DNA from: an uncultured Coprococcus sp.
GTDB lineage: Bacteria > Bacillota > Clostridia > Lachnospirales > Lachnospiraceae
Direction: 5' to 3'
Length of the DNA stretch: 64,000 bases
Assembly: GCA_934277375.1 (NCBI GenBank)
Contig: CAKQTZ010000008.1
Location: 43,717-107,716 of the forward strand
Below the pieces are notes generated by a model. It searched no databases, was not told where the DNA came from, and worked only from the letters and a program-made list of their open reading frames with translations. The translations under genes and the position numbers were made by a program. Position 1 is the first letter of the stretch, and each line of letters starts with the position of its first letter. Shown here in pieces: positions 34,634 to 42,975 of the stretch.

Positions 34634-36037
34634 TCACCATTCGCCCCAAAACCGATTTATCTTCTGAGATTTTCTTTTAATTATCTTAACTGTCGCATCA
34701 CAGTATATATCATGAAGATCAGGTGTTTTTGTTATATTCAGGGAACCTATCTTATTTCCACAGCAATTAACCATATTCAATTTCTTACACTTACTTATAT
34801 CAAGCTTACTGAGTTTATTTTCAAAACAGAATACCTGAACCAGCGCACCATTTGGACAAAGCTTTAACTGTGTCAGCTTATTATTACTACATAACAACAG
34901 TTGAACTCTTCGATTCTTACTCAGATCAAGTTTCTTAAGTTTGTTTCCACCGCATGATATAACCTTAAGCCGCAGATTATTAGATGTATCAAGTTTTGTC
35001 AGTTTATTTGAACCACAGAAAATCTGATTCAACCGTCTGTTTTTTCTTATATCAAGTCTGGACAGTCTGTTACTTGAACAATCGAGATATTCCAGTTTGG
35101 TATTTTTCCGTATATCAAGCCCTGATATTTTGTTTGTACCACACATCAGCTTTTTAAGTTTTGTGTTTTTGCTGACATCCAGTTTACTAAGCTTGTTATA
35201 ACTACAGTCAAGTGCTTCCAGACTTATCAGGCTTCTGATATCCAGACTTGTAAGCCGGTTACTATTACACTCAAGGGTTTTTAATCTTTTATCATTTGTG
35301 ATAAATATCCTGGATAATTTATTATTTGCGCACTCAAGTTTCACCAGCTTCGGATCATTACTTACATTCAGATATGTAAGCCTGTTTCTGACGCAATTCA
35401 AATCTTTGAGACTTTTATTTCCTTTGACCACAAGACTCACAAGAGAGTTTGATTCACAGTTTAATGTAGCCAGTTTTCGCAGGCTGGATAAATTCAATTT
35501 TCTGATTTTATTACCGCTGCAGTCTATATATGTGAGATTCCTGTTCTTATCTCCAGCTATGAAACTACTGATTTTATTTTTACTACAGTCCACATAACTC
35601 AGTTTTGCATTCTTACTTATATCAAGCTTTGTAAGTTTACTATATTTTACGATGAGCTTTTCAAGCTTCTTGTTCTTGCTGATATCGAGATATCTTGCAC
35701 TGGCAAACTGCAGATCAAGCTCCTCAAGTTCAGTAAAGTATTCTATCCCCTTAAAATTCTTTGTATCATTCAACCCGCTTTGTATACTTTGAAGCTTTGT
35801 TACTTTCTTCGCTTCCTTTAGGGAGAGCACTCCATCGTCATTCTCATCATATTCTGCTACTACATTCCTGAAATTAGCATCCGGGAAATGTGCCCTGTCA
35901 ATCTTAACTCCTTTGTTTGTCTGAGCCGCCTTTGCCTGCACAGAAACGCCTGCGCCAACCGATGCAATAGCCAGCATTGCAAGTGCGCCAGCAGCAAGTA
36001 TGCGTTTTGTTATGCCGCATCTCATCCTCTTTCTCAT
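34634..36037 (-). CDS. Secreted Cys-ladder leucine-rich-repeat protein, long form
   Basis: 467 residues. Signal peptide (RKRMRCGITKRILAAGALAMLAI, cleavage after AKA near 38). Then the shared leader KIDRAHFPDANFRNVV, one EF-hand-like loop (DENDDGVLSLKEA), FKGIEYFTELEELDL, and about 15 tandem 21-residue repeats of the form L..LdCS.NkL..LDisKN. Position 6 is Cys in nearly every repeat, so a ladder of cysteines lines the inner face. No anchor, no BspA-type tail. The EF-hand may cap the solenoid. Related to the genes at 37878-39104 and 18641-19870. Likely an extracellular binding protein; the ligand is unknown. Confidence 0.8.
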   Translation of the reverse strand: MRKRMRCGITKRILAAGALAMLAIASVGAGVSVQAKAAQTNKGVKIDRAHFPDANFRNVVAEYDENDDGVLSLKEAKKVTKLQSIQSGLNDTKNFKGIEYFTELEELDLQFASARYLDISKNKKLEKLIVKYSKLTKLDISKNAKLSYVDCSKNKISSFIAGDKNRNLTYIDCSGNKIRKLNLSSLRKLATLNCESNSLVSLVVKGNKSLKDLNCVRNRLTYLNVSNDPKLVKLECANNKLSRIFITNDKRLKTLECNSNRLTSLDIRSLISLEALDCSYNKLSKLDVSKNTKLKKLMCGTNKISGLDIRKNTKLEYLDCSSNRLSRLDIRKNRRLNQIFCGSNKLTKLDTSNNLRLKVISCGGNKLKKLDLSKNRRVQLLLCSNNKLTQLKLCPNGALVQVFCFENKLSKLDISKCKKLNMVNCCGNKIGSLNITKTPDLHDIYCDATVKIIKRKSQKINRFWGEW

Positions 36038-36126
36038 AACCCCTTCACTCCTTTTAATATACTGTGCTCTTATTTTCTTAAAACCTCAAATGTATTATAG
36101 CAAATAAACAATCAATAGTAACCATC

Positions 36127-36169
36127 AAAAAAATAAATGGTGAATCCATCAATTTCAGGATCCACCATT
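36127..36169 (-). terminator. Terminator of the Rpn gene; near copy of the one at 39202-39240
   Basis: AATGGTGGATCC pairs with GGATTCACCATT (36136-36169), followed on the minus strand by TATTTTTTT. The sequence is very like the terminator at 39207-39240, and both lie just upstream of an LRR gene. Confidence 0.85.
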
Positions 36170-36196
36170 ATTGAACCGTCTTATGTCAGCTTTATG

Positions 36197-37399
36197 TTAT
36201 TTCTGACTTTTTTTTAACCTCTCGATCTCTGCCAGAGCCTCCGCAAGTGCAGCTTTAGTCTCGGTCAGTTCCGCTTTGCTCTCCTCAAGTTCTGCTTTGC
36301 CCTTTTCGAGTTTTACTTTGTTCTCCTCAAGTTTCACTTTATTCTCCTCGAGTTTTACTTTGCTCTCCTCGAGTTTTACTTTGCTCTCCTCGAGTTCTGC
36401 TTTGCTCTCCTCGAGTTTTGCTTTGTTCTCCTCGAGTTCCGCTTTGCTCTCCTCAAGTTCTGCCTTGCTCTTTGCCAATTTATCTTTGTTTTCCTGTATC
36501 TCCTTTTTCTGCTGTTCTATCATATAATACACTGTATTCTCATCAAGCTTCTTAAGTGCGTCTGAAAACATACCGATTACCTCCTCCGGCTTCTGAAGAT
36601 AACCTGCCATATCTACAATGATTTCCTCCATCTGAGGATAATCTGCAACCAACTCGTCCAGTCTGTCTACACTATCCATTGACAATAAGGCAAGCCACCC
36701 ATTCAATTCATTGAGCTCCTTTTTGTCCTTAGAATAATAACTTTTCTGAAATACGTCAAGCGATATAAGGCAATATTCCTGAAGCATATCAAGTTCAATT
36801 CCTGTTGCAAATTTCGTTCTGCCAAAGTGAACATAAGTGTCCATCAATTGCGGTTCCTTCAGTTCATCAGGGCTATCCTCAAATATGACTATGGTATACA
36901 CCTTTTTTAGATCACCATATGTAAAACTTCGTCCTTTTTTCCCTTTTACCCGGCTATACTGCCGTAACACAAGATCGGCAGAATAACACGACATTCTCTG
37001 AGCAGGAAACAGATACGCTATCTTCTGTATCTCAACATTTGCAAATGTTCCATCCTCCAGCTCCACCACCATATCCATTATGAGCAACGATGCCCCCTGC
37101 AACAGACTCTCTTCTGTGGGCAATATATCTTTTATTATAACTTTCTTTCCAATTACACTTCCTATAAAACTTTCCAGTCTCTCAGGATGTATCTCCGGAT
37201 TAAACATCTTCTTGAAGAAGGGATCATAAGTGAGTGGCAACGTCTTTTTGCCACAGAAAAAACCTAACATCCTCTCTTTCAGATCATCTGTCAATCTCCT
37301 GTATATACCATATGCACCGGGTTCATTTCTAAGTTCATCTATCACCGAATCTCTGTCCCGCGGCGCAAACAATGTGCTTATCTTTTTATCATCTGTCAT
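36197..37399 (-). CDS. Rpn family recombination-promoting nuclease-like protein with a repeated coiled-coil tail
   Basis: 401 residues from ATG 37399 (AGGAGG 9 bases upstream; an ATG at 37405 and GTG at 37423 are alternatives). The N-terminal part has TYDPFFKKMFNPEIHPERLESFIGSVIGKKV and VVELEDGTFANVEIQKIAYLFPAQRMSCYSADLVLRQY, i.e. the PD-(D/E)XK transposase-like domain (Asp in DMVVELEDG, ExQ in VEIQK). The tail (about 310-400) has 11 or 12 heptads of the form K-x-x-L-E-E-S/N, coded by 21-bp repeats (36257-36487). Such proteins are linked to recA-independent recombination. The gene has an unusual number of repeats and may vary in length between strains. Confidence 0.8.
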   Translation of the reverse strand: MTDDKKISTLFAPRDRDSVIDELRNEPGAYGIYRRLTDDLKERMLGFFCGKKTLPLTYDPFFKKMFNPEIHPERLESFIGSVIGKKVIIKDILPTEESLLQGASLLIMDMVVELEDGTFANVEIQKIAYLFPAQRMSCYSADLVLRQYSRVKGKKGRSFTYGDLKKVYTIVIFEDSPDELKEPQLMDTYVHFGRTKFATGIELDMLQEYCLISLDVFQKSYYSKDKKELNELNGWLALLSMDSVDRLDELVADYPQMEEIIVDMAGYLQKPEEVIGMFSDALKKLDENTVYYMIEQQKKEIQENKDKLAKSKAELEESKAELEENKAKLEESKAELEESKVKLEESKVKLEENKVKLEENKVKLEKGKAELEESKAELTETKAALAEALAEIERLKKSQK

Positions 37400-37423
37400 A
37401 GGCATACTCCTCCTGTCGAACAC

Positions 37424-37812
37424 CAGCCCACTAAAAACTGCTCCATCTGATAACTATCTTCTTTAAGGTTATCGCGATTCATTATTGTTAGTCGCTGGAG
37501 TTACTATCATATATCTGTTTTGTCATTACTTTGATTATATTAGATATGCACATCTGATATTTGCACTTTAAACTCCAATAACGAGTTAGTCAACAGGGAC
37601 AAAAACTTACAAAAGTATACAAAAAAGCAAATAAATCTGCACCATTCAAACTTTATTTCCATGACAAATGCCTTTGCCACAACACTGCAATCTAGTGTTT
37701 CTTTTGGTTTTTTAGTATACAGAAAGAACATTTATATCTTTAGATCTGTGTAATATTAATTATATTTAATGTTTTGCTTATACTTAAATCTTTGCATATA
37801 GCACATAAAAAG
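37424..37812. other. About 390-base AT-rich region without a supported gene
   Basis: Upstream region of the Rpn gene (minus strand) and the space before the terminator at 37807-37840. A minus-strand frame at 37540-37731 has no RBS and odd composition, and is not called. No repeat or RNA motif was recognised. Confidence 0.45.
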
Positions 37813-37840
37813 CCCCTCCTTACCAACTGGTAAAGAGGGG
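37807..37840 (-). terminator. Terminator of the third LRR gene
   Basis: CCCCTCTTTACC pairs with GGTAAGGAGGGG (37813-37840) with a 4-base loop, then CTTTTTATG on the minus strand. It lies 38 bases beyond the stop of the 37878-39104 gene. Confidence 0.85.
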
Positions 37841-37877
37841 ACAAGCTCAAAATGTATAGCACTTATCTTTGTAAAGC

Positions 37878-39104
37878 CTACCAATCTTTCTTCATAGTAT
37901 GTGCTATCTCGACATTCTGTTTTTTTGTTTTTATTACTTTCACTGATTTGTCACAACACAGACGACTCATATATGTATTGCTCTTAATATTCAATGTCTT
38001 TATCCTGTTTGACTGGCAGTATATTCCACCTATACCCTTCAAACCAGTCATGTTAATTTTTGTCAGTTTATTATTATTACATACAAGCCACCACAGCTCC
38101 GAACAATTTCTCAAGTCAAGCTCCGTCAATTTATTGTATGAACAGGAAAGCCGCATGATTCTTGGATTTTTTGTCACATCAATCTGTGTAAGTTTATTAC
38201 CGGAACACAAAAAATTCTTAAGCTTTGGATTCCTGCTCGTATCAATCTCTGTAAGATTATTATATGAACAGCCGAGATCTGTAAGTTTTGTGTTTCTTCT
38301 AACATCCAGTTTTGTAAGTTTGTTTTCACCACAATATAAAAATAACAATCTTCTATTATTCTTTACATCAATATCTGACAGTTTGTTGTTATCACATACA
38401 AGATATTTCAGCTTTGTATTCTTACTTACATCCAGTCTGCTGATATTATTGTTATGACATGACAGGCTTTCCAGATTTCTTAGTTTTCCCACTTCAAGTC
38501 TTGTGAGTCTGTTGTTACCACAGTCTAATAACTTCAGTTTCGCATTCGTGCTTACATCAAGTTTTGTGAGTCCCGCGCGGTTACAATCAAGATATGTAAG
38601 ATTTGGATTGTAACTTACAATAAACTGCTTTACATTCAGCGACTTCAAACTACCAGAGGAACAATGAACCTCACTCAGATAAGGATTTCTTCTCAGGACA
38701 AGACTGGTTAGCTTCTTATTCTTGCTGGTATCCAGATATCTCGCCTCGACATCCTGCAAATTTATCTTTCTCAGCTCAGTGAAATACTCGATCCCCTTAA
38801 AATTCTTCACACTTCTCAGACTATAATCTGAATCTGTCCTTTTTGTGCTGTATTTGTCAAATGCCAGTTTCTTTATATTTTTTGCTTCTTTCACCGACAG
38901 CATTCCATCACTGTTTTTGTCATAAGTTCTGGTATATTTTCTCAGATTCGCATCTGGAAAATGCTCTCTGTCGATCTTTACCCCATCTGCGGTCTGGGCC
39001 GCTTTTGCCTGAATCCCAGTTCCAGCTCCCATGGACGCCATGGCCATCACTGCAAGCGCACCGGCAATAAGCACACGTTTTGTTATGCTGCTTGTCTTTT
39101 TCAT
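37878..39104 (-). CDS. Secreted Cys-ladder leucine-rich-repeat protein with an unusual promoter
   Basis: 408 residues, a close relative of the 34634-36037 protein. Signal peptide KKTSSITKRVLIAGALAVMA (cleavage after AKA near 35), then KIDREHFPDANLRKYT, an EF-hand-like loop (YDKNSDGMLSVKEA), FKGIEYFTELRKINL and about 12 repeats of L..LdC..NkLt.LDv.kN with Cys at position 6. RBS AAAGGAG. Upstream lie a hairpin and a near-consensus promoter with a poly(A) spacer (39121-39189), so its expression may be phase variable. An extracellular, possibly adhesive role is inferred from the fold. Confidence 0.8.
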   Translation of the reverse strand: MKKTSSITKRVLIAGALAVMAMASMGAGTGIQAKAAQTADGVKIDREHFPDANLRKYTRTYDKNSDGMLSVKEAKNIKKLAFDKYSTKRTDSDYSLRSVKNFKGIEYFTELRKINLQDVEARYLDTSKNKKLTSLVLRRNPYLSEVHCSSGSLKSLNVKQFIVSYNPNLTYLDCNRAGLTKLDVSTNAKLKLLDCGNNRLTRLEVGKLRNLESLSCHNNNISRLDVSKNTKLKYLVCDNNKLSDIDVKNNRRLLFLYCGENKLTKLDVRRNTKLTDLGCSYNNLTEIDTSRNPKLKNFLCSGNKLTQIDVTKNPRIMRLSCSYNKLTELDLRNCSELWWLVCNNNKLTKINMTGLKGIGGIYCQSNRIKTLNIKSNTYMSRLCCDKSVKVIKTKKQNVEIAHTMKKDW

Positions 39105-39120
39105 AAATCCCTCACTCCTT

Positions 39121-39189
39121 TATAATATATGTGCATTTTCTTTCTGAAAAAATGCACATATATTATAAAAAAAAAAAAAGTACTGTCAA
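39121..39189 (-). promoter_or_regulatory. Near-consensus promoter with poly(A) spacer and hairpin at the -10
   Basis: On the minus strand: TTGACA (39184-39189), 16-base spacer that is mostly T (12 T from 39168-39179, i.e. A on plus), TATAAT (39162-39167), then a long inverted repeat (39121-39139 with 39147-39167, loop CTTTCTG) that ends at the RBS. Changes in the homopolymer length would move the -35 relative to the -10. Confidence 0.75.
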
Positions 39190-39201
39190 TAGTTTCCCCC
39201 A

Positions 39202-39240
39202 AAAATAAAGGTGGATCCATCAACTTCAGGATCCACCTTT
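39202..39240 (-). terminator. Terminator of the second MATE gene
   Basis: AAAGGTGGATCC (39229-39240 on minus) pairs with GGATCCACCTTT (39207-39218), followed by ATTTTTGGGG. It is almost the same sequence as the Rpn terminator at 36136-36169. Confidence 0.85.
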
Positions 39241-39265
39241 AACAATCGGCAGTGCTGCCATACAG

Positions 39266-40705
39266 CTACTCTATATTTCTCTTTCTCTTCATCCGTCCCC
39301 TGAACTCGTCAAGTGCCGCTCGGCCAGGGCCCGTCATAGGTTTGATCCACCTTCCTTTTAACAAGTACGGTGTCAGTATGACAAATCTCAGAAGTTCATC
39401 CGTGTAGACAAATGAGAACACTGCGAGGAACGGCAGCTTGACCACCATTCCTGCTACCCATGTAGCCGGAACCGAAAACAACATCAGTCCACCAATCTCC
39501 ATAACCGTACCGACAATAGCTTCTCCTCCTGCGCGGAAGCACTCGTTCTGTATATAGCAGCAGGTTCTGACTGCTCCGAAGAACAGATATATGATAAGCA
39601 TATACTTAGTGTACATCATCGCCTCGGCACCGAGCCCGAACAATCCGAACAGCGGATTATGCAGCAGTGTCATGATGAGCACAATTGTGAATGTGATGGC
39701 AGGACATACCAATGCAGCTCTCTTGGCATAGGAGAGTCCTCTGTCAAGGTTGCCGGCACCGACCTCATTTCCCACGGCCACACTGGAGGCATTCGCCAGC
39801 CCACCGAAGAACGCATATACAAATCCCTCGCACACTCGGAATGCCGCCATAGCCGCTATGGCGGAGTCGCTCTGATGTCCCATGACGACATTGATTATCA
39901 TCTGTCCAACACCGTAGAGTATCTCATTGCACACGATTGGGAATGCCTTTGATGCATAGGACTTCACAAATCCCATATCAATATCAAATGCTTTTCGTGC
40001 ACTGAACTTTATCTCATGACTGCTCTTGGCAAGATAGAGAATAAGCAGCGCTATGTTCACAATACCTGACACCAGTGTACCTATAGCTGCACCGGCAACT
40101 CCCATCTTTGGAGCACCGAACCGGCCATAGATCAGAACAAAGTTTATGCAGAAGTTGAGCAGCAACGATATTATCGAGCACACAAGCGGCACCTTCACCC
40201 TCTCCGTTGATTTTAGGAGTGCCGTGATGATCGCTGCAAACACCTGAAGCGGATACGACCATCCCACTATCCTCATATACGGCTTTGCCAGTTCTATAAT
40301 AGTCTGCTTGTCCGTGTATATGCCGAGTATCCATCCCGGCGCAGCAATGGTAACCACTGCAAATAATATGCCAAATATTCCGGCACAGATGATTGCCAGT
40401 CCAAATGCCTTGTTCATTCCCTCTGGGTCCTTTGCGCCCCAGAACTGCGACATAAACAAAAGTGAACAACTGACAAATCCCCAGTATGTCGAGAACAGCA
40501 GTGAACTTATCTGAGCGCACACGCCAACCGCCGCAACGGCGATCTCACCCTCACTTCCTATCATTATCGTGTCGACCATACTTGCCGTGGTCGCCAGCAG
40601 GTTCTGCAGCGCGATAGGCATGGCAAGAACAGCCAGCATCCTGGCAAATTCCTTCCACGTCACCTTTTTATTATTTTTTACAAAGCCCATAGAAGCACTT
40701 CCCAT
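39266..40705 (-). CDS. MATE family efflux transporter (DinF/NorM type)
   Basis: 479 residues with about 12 spans in two MATE repeats: ALQNLLATTASMVDTIMIG at the start, FRVCEGFVYAFFGGLANASSVAVGNEVGAG in the middle. Different from the gene at 3038-4408: only weak resemblance outside family motifs. The N-terminus MGSASMGFVKNNKKV gives two possible ATGs; the first has GAGG with 7-base spacing. The C-terminus is basic (RMKRKR). Cation-coupled export of drugs or metabolites is inferred from the family. Confidence 0.9.
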   Translation of the reverse strand: MGSASMGFVKNNKKVTWKEFARMLAVLAMPIALQNLLATTASMVDTIMIGSEGEIAVAAVGVCAQISSLLFSTYWGFVSCSLLFMSQFWGAKDPEGMNKAFGLAIICAGIFGILFAVVTIAAPGWILGIYTDKQTIIELAKPYMRIVGWSYPLQVFAAIITALLKSTERVKVPLVCSIISLLLNFCINFVLIYGRFGAPKMGVAGAAIGTLVSGIVNIALLILYLAKSSHEIKFSARKAFDIDMGFVKSYASKAFPIVCNEILYGVGQMIINVVMGHQSDSAIAAMAAFRVCEGFVYAFFGGLANASSVAVGNEVGAGNLDRGLSYAKRAALVCPAITFTIVLIMTLLHNPLFGLFGLGAEAMMYTKYMLIIYLFFGAVRTCCYIQNECFRAGGEAIVGTVMEIGGLMLFSVPATWVAGMVVKLPFLAVFSFVYTDELLRFVILTPYLLKGRWIKPMTGPGRAALDEFRGRMKRKRNIE

Positions 40706-40868
40706 TCAATTACCTCTTATATATACTGCACCCACATCAGTGCGCTTCTTTTATTATCCCATCTATTCTCAAATTTGATGCGTCCGACTATTGTACTCCC
40801 TGATTTCTATAATTGCAATGGTTTTATACCTGTAGTGTAGGGAATTTCCCATGCAGCATGAACACACG

Positions 40869-40898
40869 AAAAAAGGCATGCAGCAACGCCGCATGCCT
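40869..40898 (-). terminator. Terminator of the alcohol dehydrogenase operon
   Basis: AGGCATGC (40874-40881) with GCATGCCT (40891-40898) as an 8-bp stem, then TTTTTTCG on the minus strand. It ends the five-gene transcript that starts near 46530. Confidence 0.8.
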
Positions 40899-40972
40899 GA
40901 ACAAGCTATTCTGATAAACCCCATTGCTCATCATTACAGCTTATTTTCACATATTTGTTATATAGAGCACTC

Positions 40973-42130
40973 CTACAGTGCATTCTTGTATATCTGAACT
41001 ATATCTTCTCTGGAAAGAGGAACATAGCAGCCATGACAGAATCCGTATGCACTGCCTGCCATATCATCAAAATGAGTTTCATCTATCCCAAGCTCACTCA
41101 GAGAATGCGGCATTCCCAGACGTTCAAAGAAATCTCTGGTCCTCCTTATTGCCAGTCTGGCTGCCTCCATATCGCTGCAGCCATCCGATATTCCCCACAC
41201 TGATTTGCCATACTCGGCAAGCTTTTGCGCAGTGTTATCACTCAATATATATTCCATCCATACCGGCGTGAGTATTGCCAGTCCCACACCATGGGTAATA
41301 TCATAATATGCTGAGAGTTCATGCTCTATCGGATGCACACACCATTTTACCTTGGCTCCAAGTGTCAGCAGCCCATTCAGCGCCAGACTGCTGCACCACA
41401 TAAGATTTGCCCTGGCATCATAATTGTCCGGCTCTTCCATGGCAATCTGTACATTCTGTACCACTGTTTTCAGTATTGCAAGACACATCTGCGCCTGTAT
41501 ATCAGCTCCTGGTGTGTTGGTAAAATAGCTCTCAAATACATGACTCATGATATCCACCGCACCGGCCGCTGTCTGTCCAGCAGGAACCGAATACGTGTAT
41601 TCCGGGTCAAGCACTGCCATTCTTGGCTTAAGAAGATTGTTCGATATGTCAAGCTTCTGATTTGTCTCAGGATTGGATATAACTGTCGAATTGTCCATCT
41701 CGGATCCAGTTGCAGCAAGCGTAAGCACCACATACACAGGAAGCGCTTTATTTATAAGCTTGCTGTCCACCATGAGATCCCACGGATCTCCGTTATAACA
41801 TGCCCCTGCTGCCACAAGTTTGGCACAGTCTATAGAGCTTCCTCCTCCCACTGCAAGAACCATATCTATGTCATACTCCCTGCACATGGAGACTCCTTTT
41901 CTCACAAGTCCGATCTTAGGGTTTGGACTGACACCTGCCAGCTCATACACCGTCAATCCTGTATCAGTCAGAACCTCCTGTACCGATGTGTATATTCCAT
42001 TTGCTTTTATACTTCCCCCGCCATATACCAGAAGTACGGATGTTCCCGCATCTTCCAGCTCCGCAAGATGGGTTATCTGATCTCTGCCAAAATGGATAAC
42101 GGTTGGAATATCAAATGTGAAATTGTTCAT
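40973..42130 (-). CDS. Iron-containing alcohol dehydrogenase (butanol dehydrogenase-like)
   Basis: 385 residues from ATG 42130 (AGGAGG 7 bases upstream; a GTG at 42139 overlaps it). Group III dehydrogenase: NAD(P) site VLAVGGGSSIDCAK, VLTLAATGSEMDNSTVI, and metal ligands in DIMSHVFESYF and HPIEHELSAYYDITHGVGLA (one Asp and three His). Close to the BdhA/YqhD-type NADPH-dependent alcohol dehydrogenases. It likely reduces aldehydes to alcohols. It is the last gene of the cluster with AraC regulator, unknown gene, permease and cyclodeaminase-like gene. Confidence 0.85.
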   Translation of the reverse strand: MNNFTFDIPTVIHFGRDQITHLAELEDAGTSVLLVYGGGSIKANGIYTSVQEVLTDTGLTVYELAGVSPNPKIGLVRKGVSMCREYDIDMVLAVGGGSSIDCAKLVAAGACYNGDPWDLMVDSKLINKALPVYVVLTLAATGSEMDNSTVISNPETNQKLDISNNLLKPRMAVLDPEYTYSVPAGQTAAGAVDIMSHVFESYFTNTPGADIQAQMCLAILKTVVQNVQIAMEEPDNYDARANLMWCSSLALNGLLTLGAKVKWCVHPIEHELSAYYDITHGVGLAILTPVWMEYILSDNTAQKLAEYGKSVWGISDGCSDMEAARLAIRRTRDFFERLGMPHSLSELGIDETHFDDMAGSAYGFCHGCYVPLSREDIVQIYKNAL

Positions 42131-42142
42131 CAGTTTCACCTC

Positions 42143-42970
42143 CTAAACAGCCGCATATGTCTTAAAAAACATCATGGGCGCCATGCCAAAATGCTTCTCA
42201 AAATCATGTATCATATGGGCCTGATCTGTATAATCAAGACCACATGCTATGTCTGAATAAGCAGGCATAATTCCTGTTTTTTTGCACATACACAGATAAC
42301 CGCCGACTCTCTGGGCTCTCATGATATTTGCAAACTTGGATATCGTATAACCGGTATGCTTGCTGAAAACCTTGTTCAGATACCTTGCCGAGTAACCACT
42401 CGCCTGCTCAAGTTCTGCCAGACTATGCTTCTTCTTATCACTTATGATCACGTCCATCAGCCACCTGGCAAGCTCCCACTGGGTATTGCTTATCCGCTCC
42501 TCATCCCGCATATGACAGTTATTCATGCACCGGATGACCTCACAGCACTGGCTTTCAAATGTATTGTGGCCACACACCGCATCTATGAGCCCCTCGTAGA
42601 ACTTCCCTGAATCCAGGTTCACAACCTGCCCATGTATATCTGTTATATTTTCTCCAGCCACAAGAGGTGAATACCCCGGCAGAAAACGGATTCCAAAGTA
42701 CCTGTATCCATCACAGAGCTCCAGTCTGTCCAGATTATCATGTGGTCCGACAAGATCTATTCCAAGATCTGATTTATTCTCATCATAATGTATCATTATA
42801 TCAGCACAGGCATCTCTTGCCACCGTATATCCGTCCCTGTCATTTGCAAATGTATACAGAGATGATATTCCAAGCTCCAGACATTTATCATTTCTCATAA
42901 CTCTCATGGAGTCCGCAAAATTGTATGTCTGGATCGTATTTACCGTTCTTCCCGTATCAAGTCTTATCAT
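42143..42970 (-). CDS. AraC family transcriptional regulator
   Basis: 275 residues from ATG 42970 (GGAGG 8 bases upstream; GTG 42979 overlaps the previous stop). The N-terminal part (about 1-150) is an unassigned sensor with VGPHDNLDRLELCDGYRYFGIRFLPG. The C-terminal 100 residues form the double helix-turn-helix: SLAELEQASGYSARYLNKVFSKHTGYTISKFA and MPAYSDIACGLDYTDQAHMIHDFEKHFGMAPMMFF. It may control the cluster it sits in; no target site was recognised. It lies 12 bases upstream of the alcohol dehydrogenase gene. Confidence 0.85.
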   Translation of the reverse strand: MIRLDTGRTVNTIQTYNFADSMRVMRNDKCLELGISSLYTFANDRDGYTVARDACADIMIHYDENKSDLGIDLVGPHDNLDRLELCDGYRYFGIRFLPGYSPLVAGENITDIHGQVVNLDSGKFYEGLIDAVCGHNTFESQCCEVIRCMNNCHMRDEERISNTQWELARWLMDVIISDKKKHSLAELEQASGYSARYLNKVFSKHTGYTISKFANIMRAQRVGGYLCMCKKTGIMPAYSDIACGLDYTDQAHMIHDFEKHFGMAPMMFFKTYAAV

Positions 42971-42975
42971 CTCTG

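Noticed and set aside
37540..37731. 63-codon minus-strand frame upstream of the third LRR gene's terminator
   Set aside because: AT-driven open frame with no RBS and implausible composition.
41321..42256. 311-codon plus-strand reading frame
   Set aside because: Antisense to the alcohol dehydrogenase gene, without RBS or recognisable protein features.
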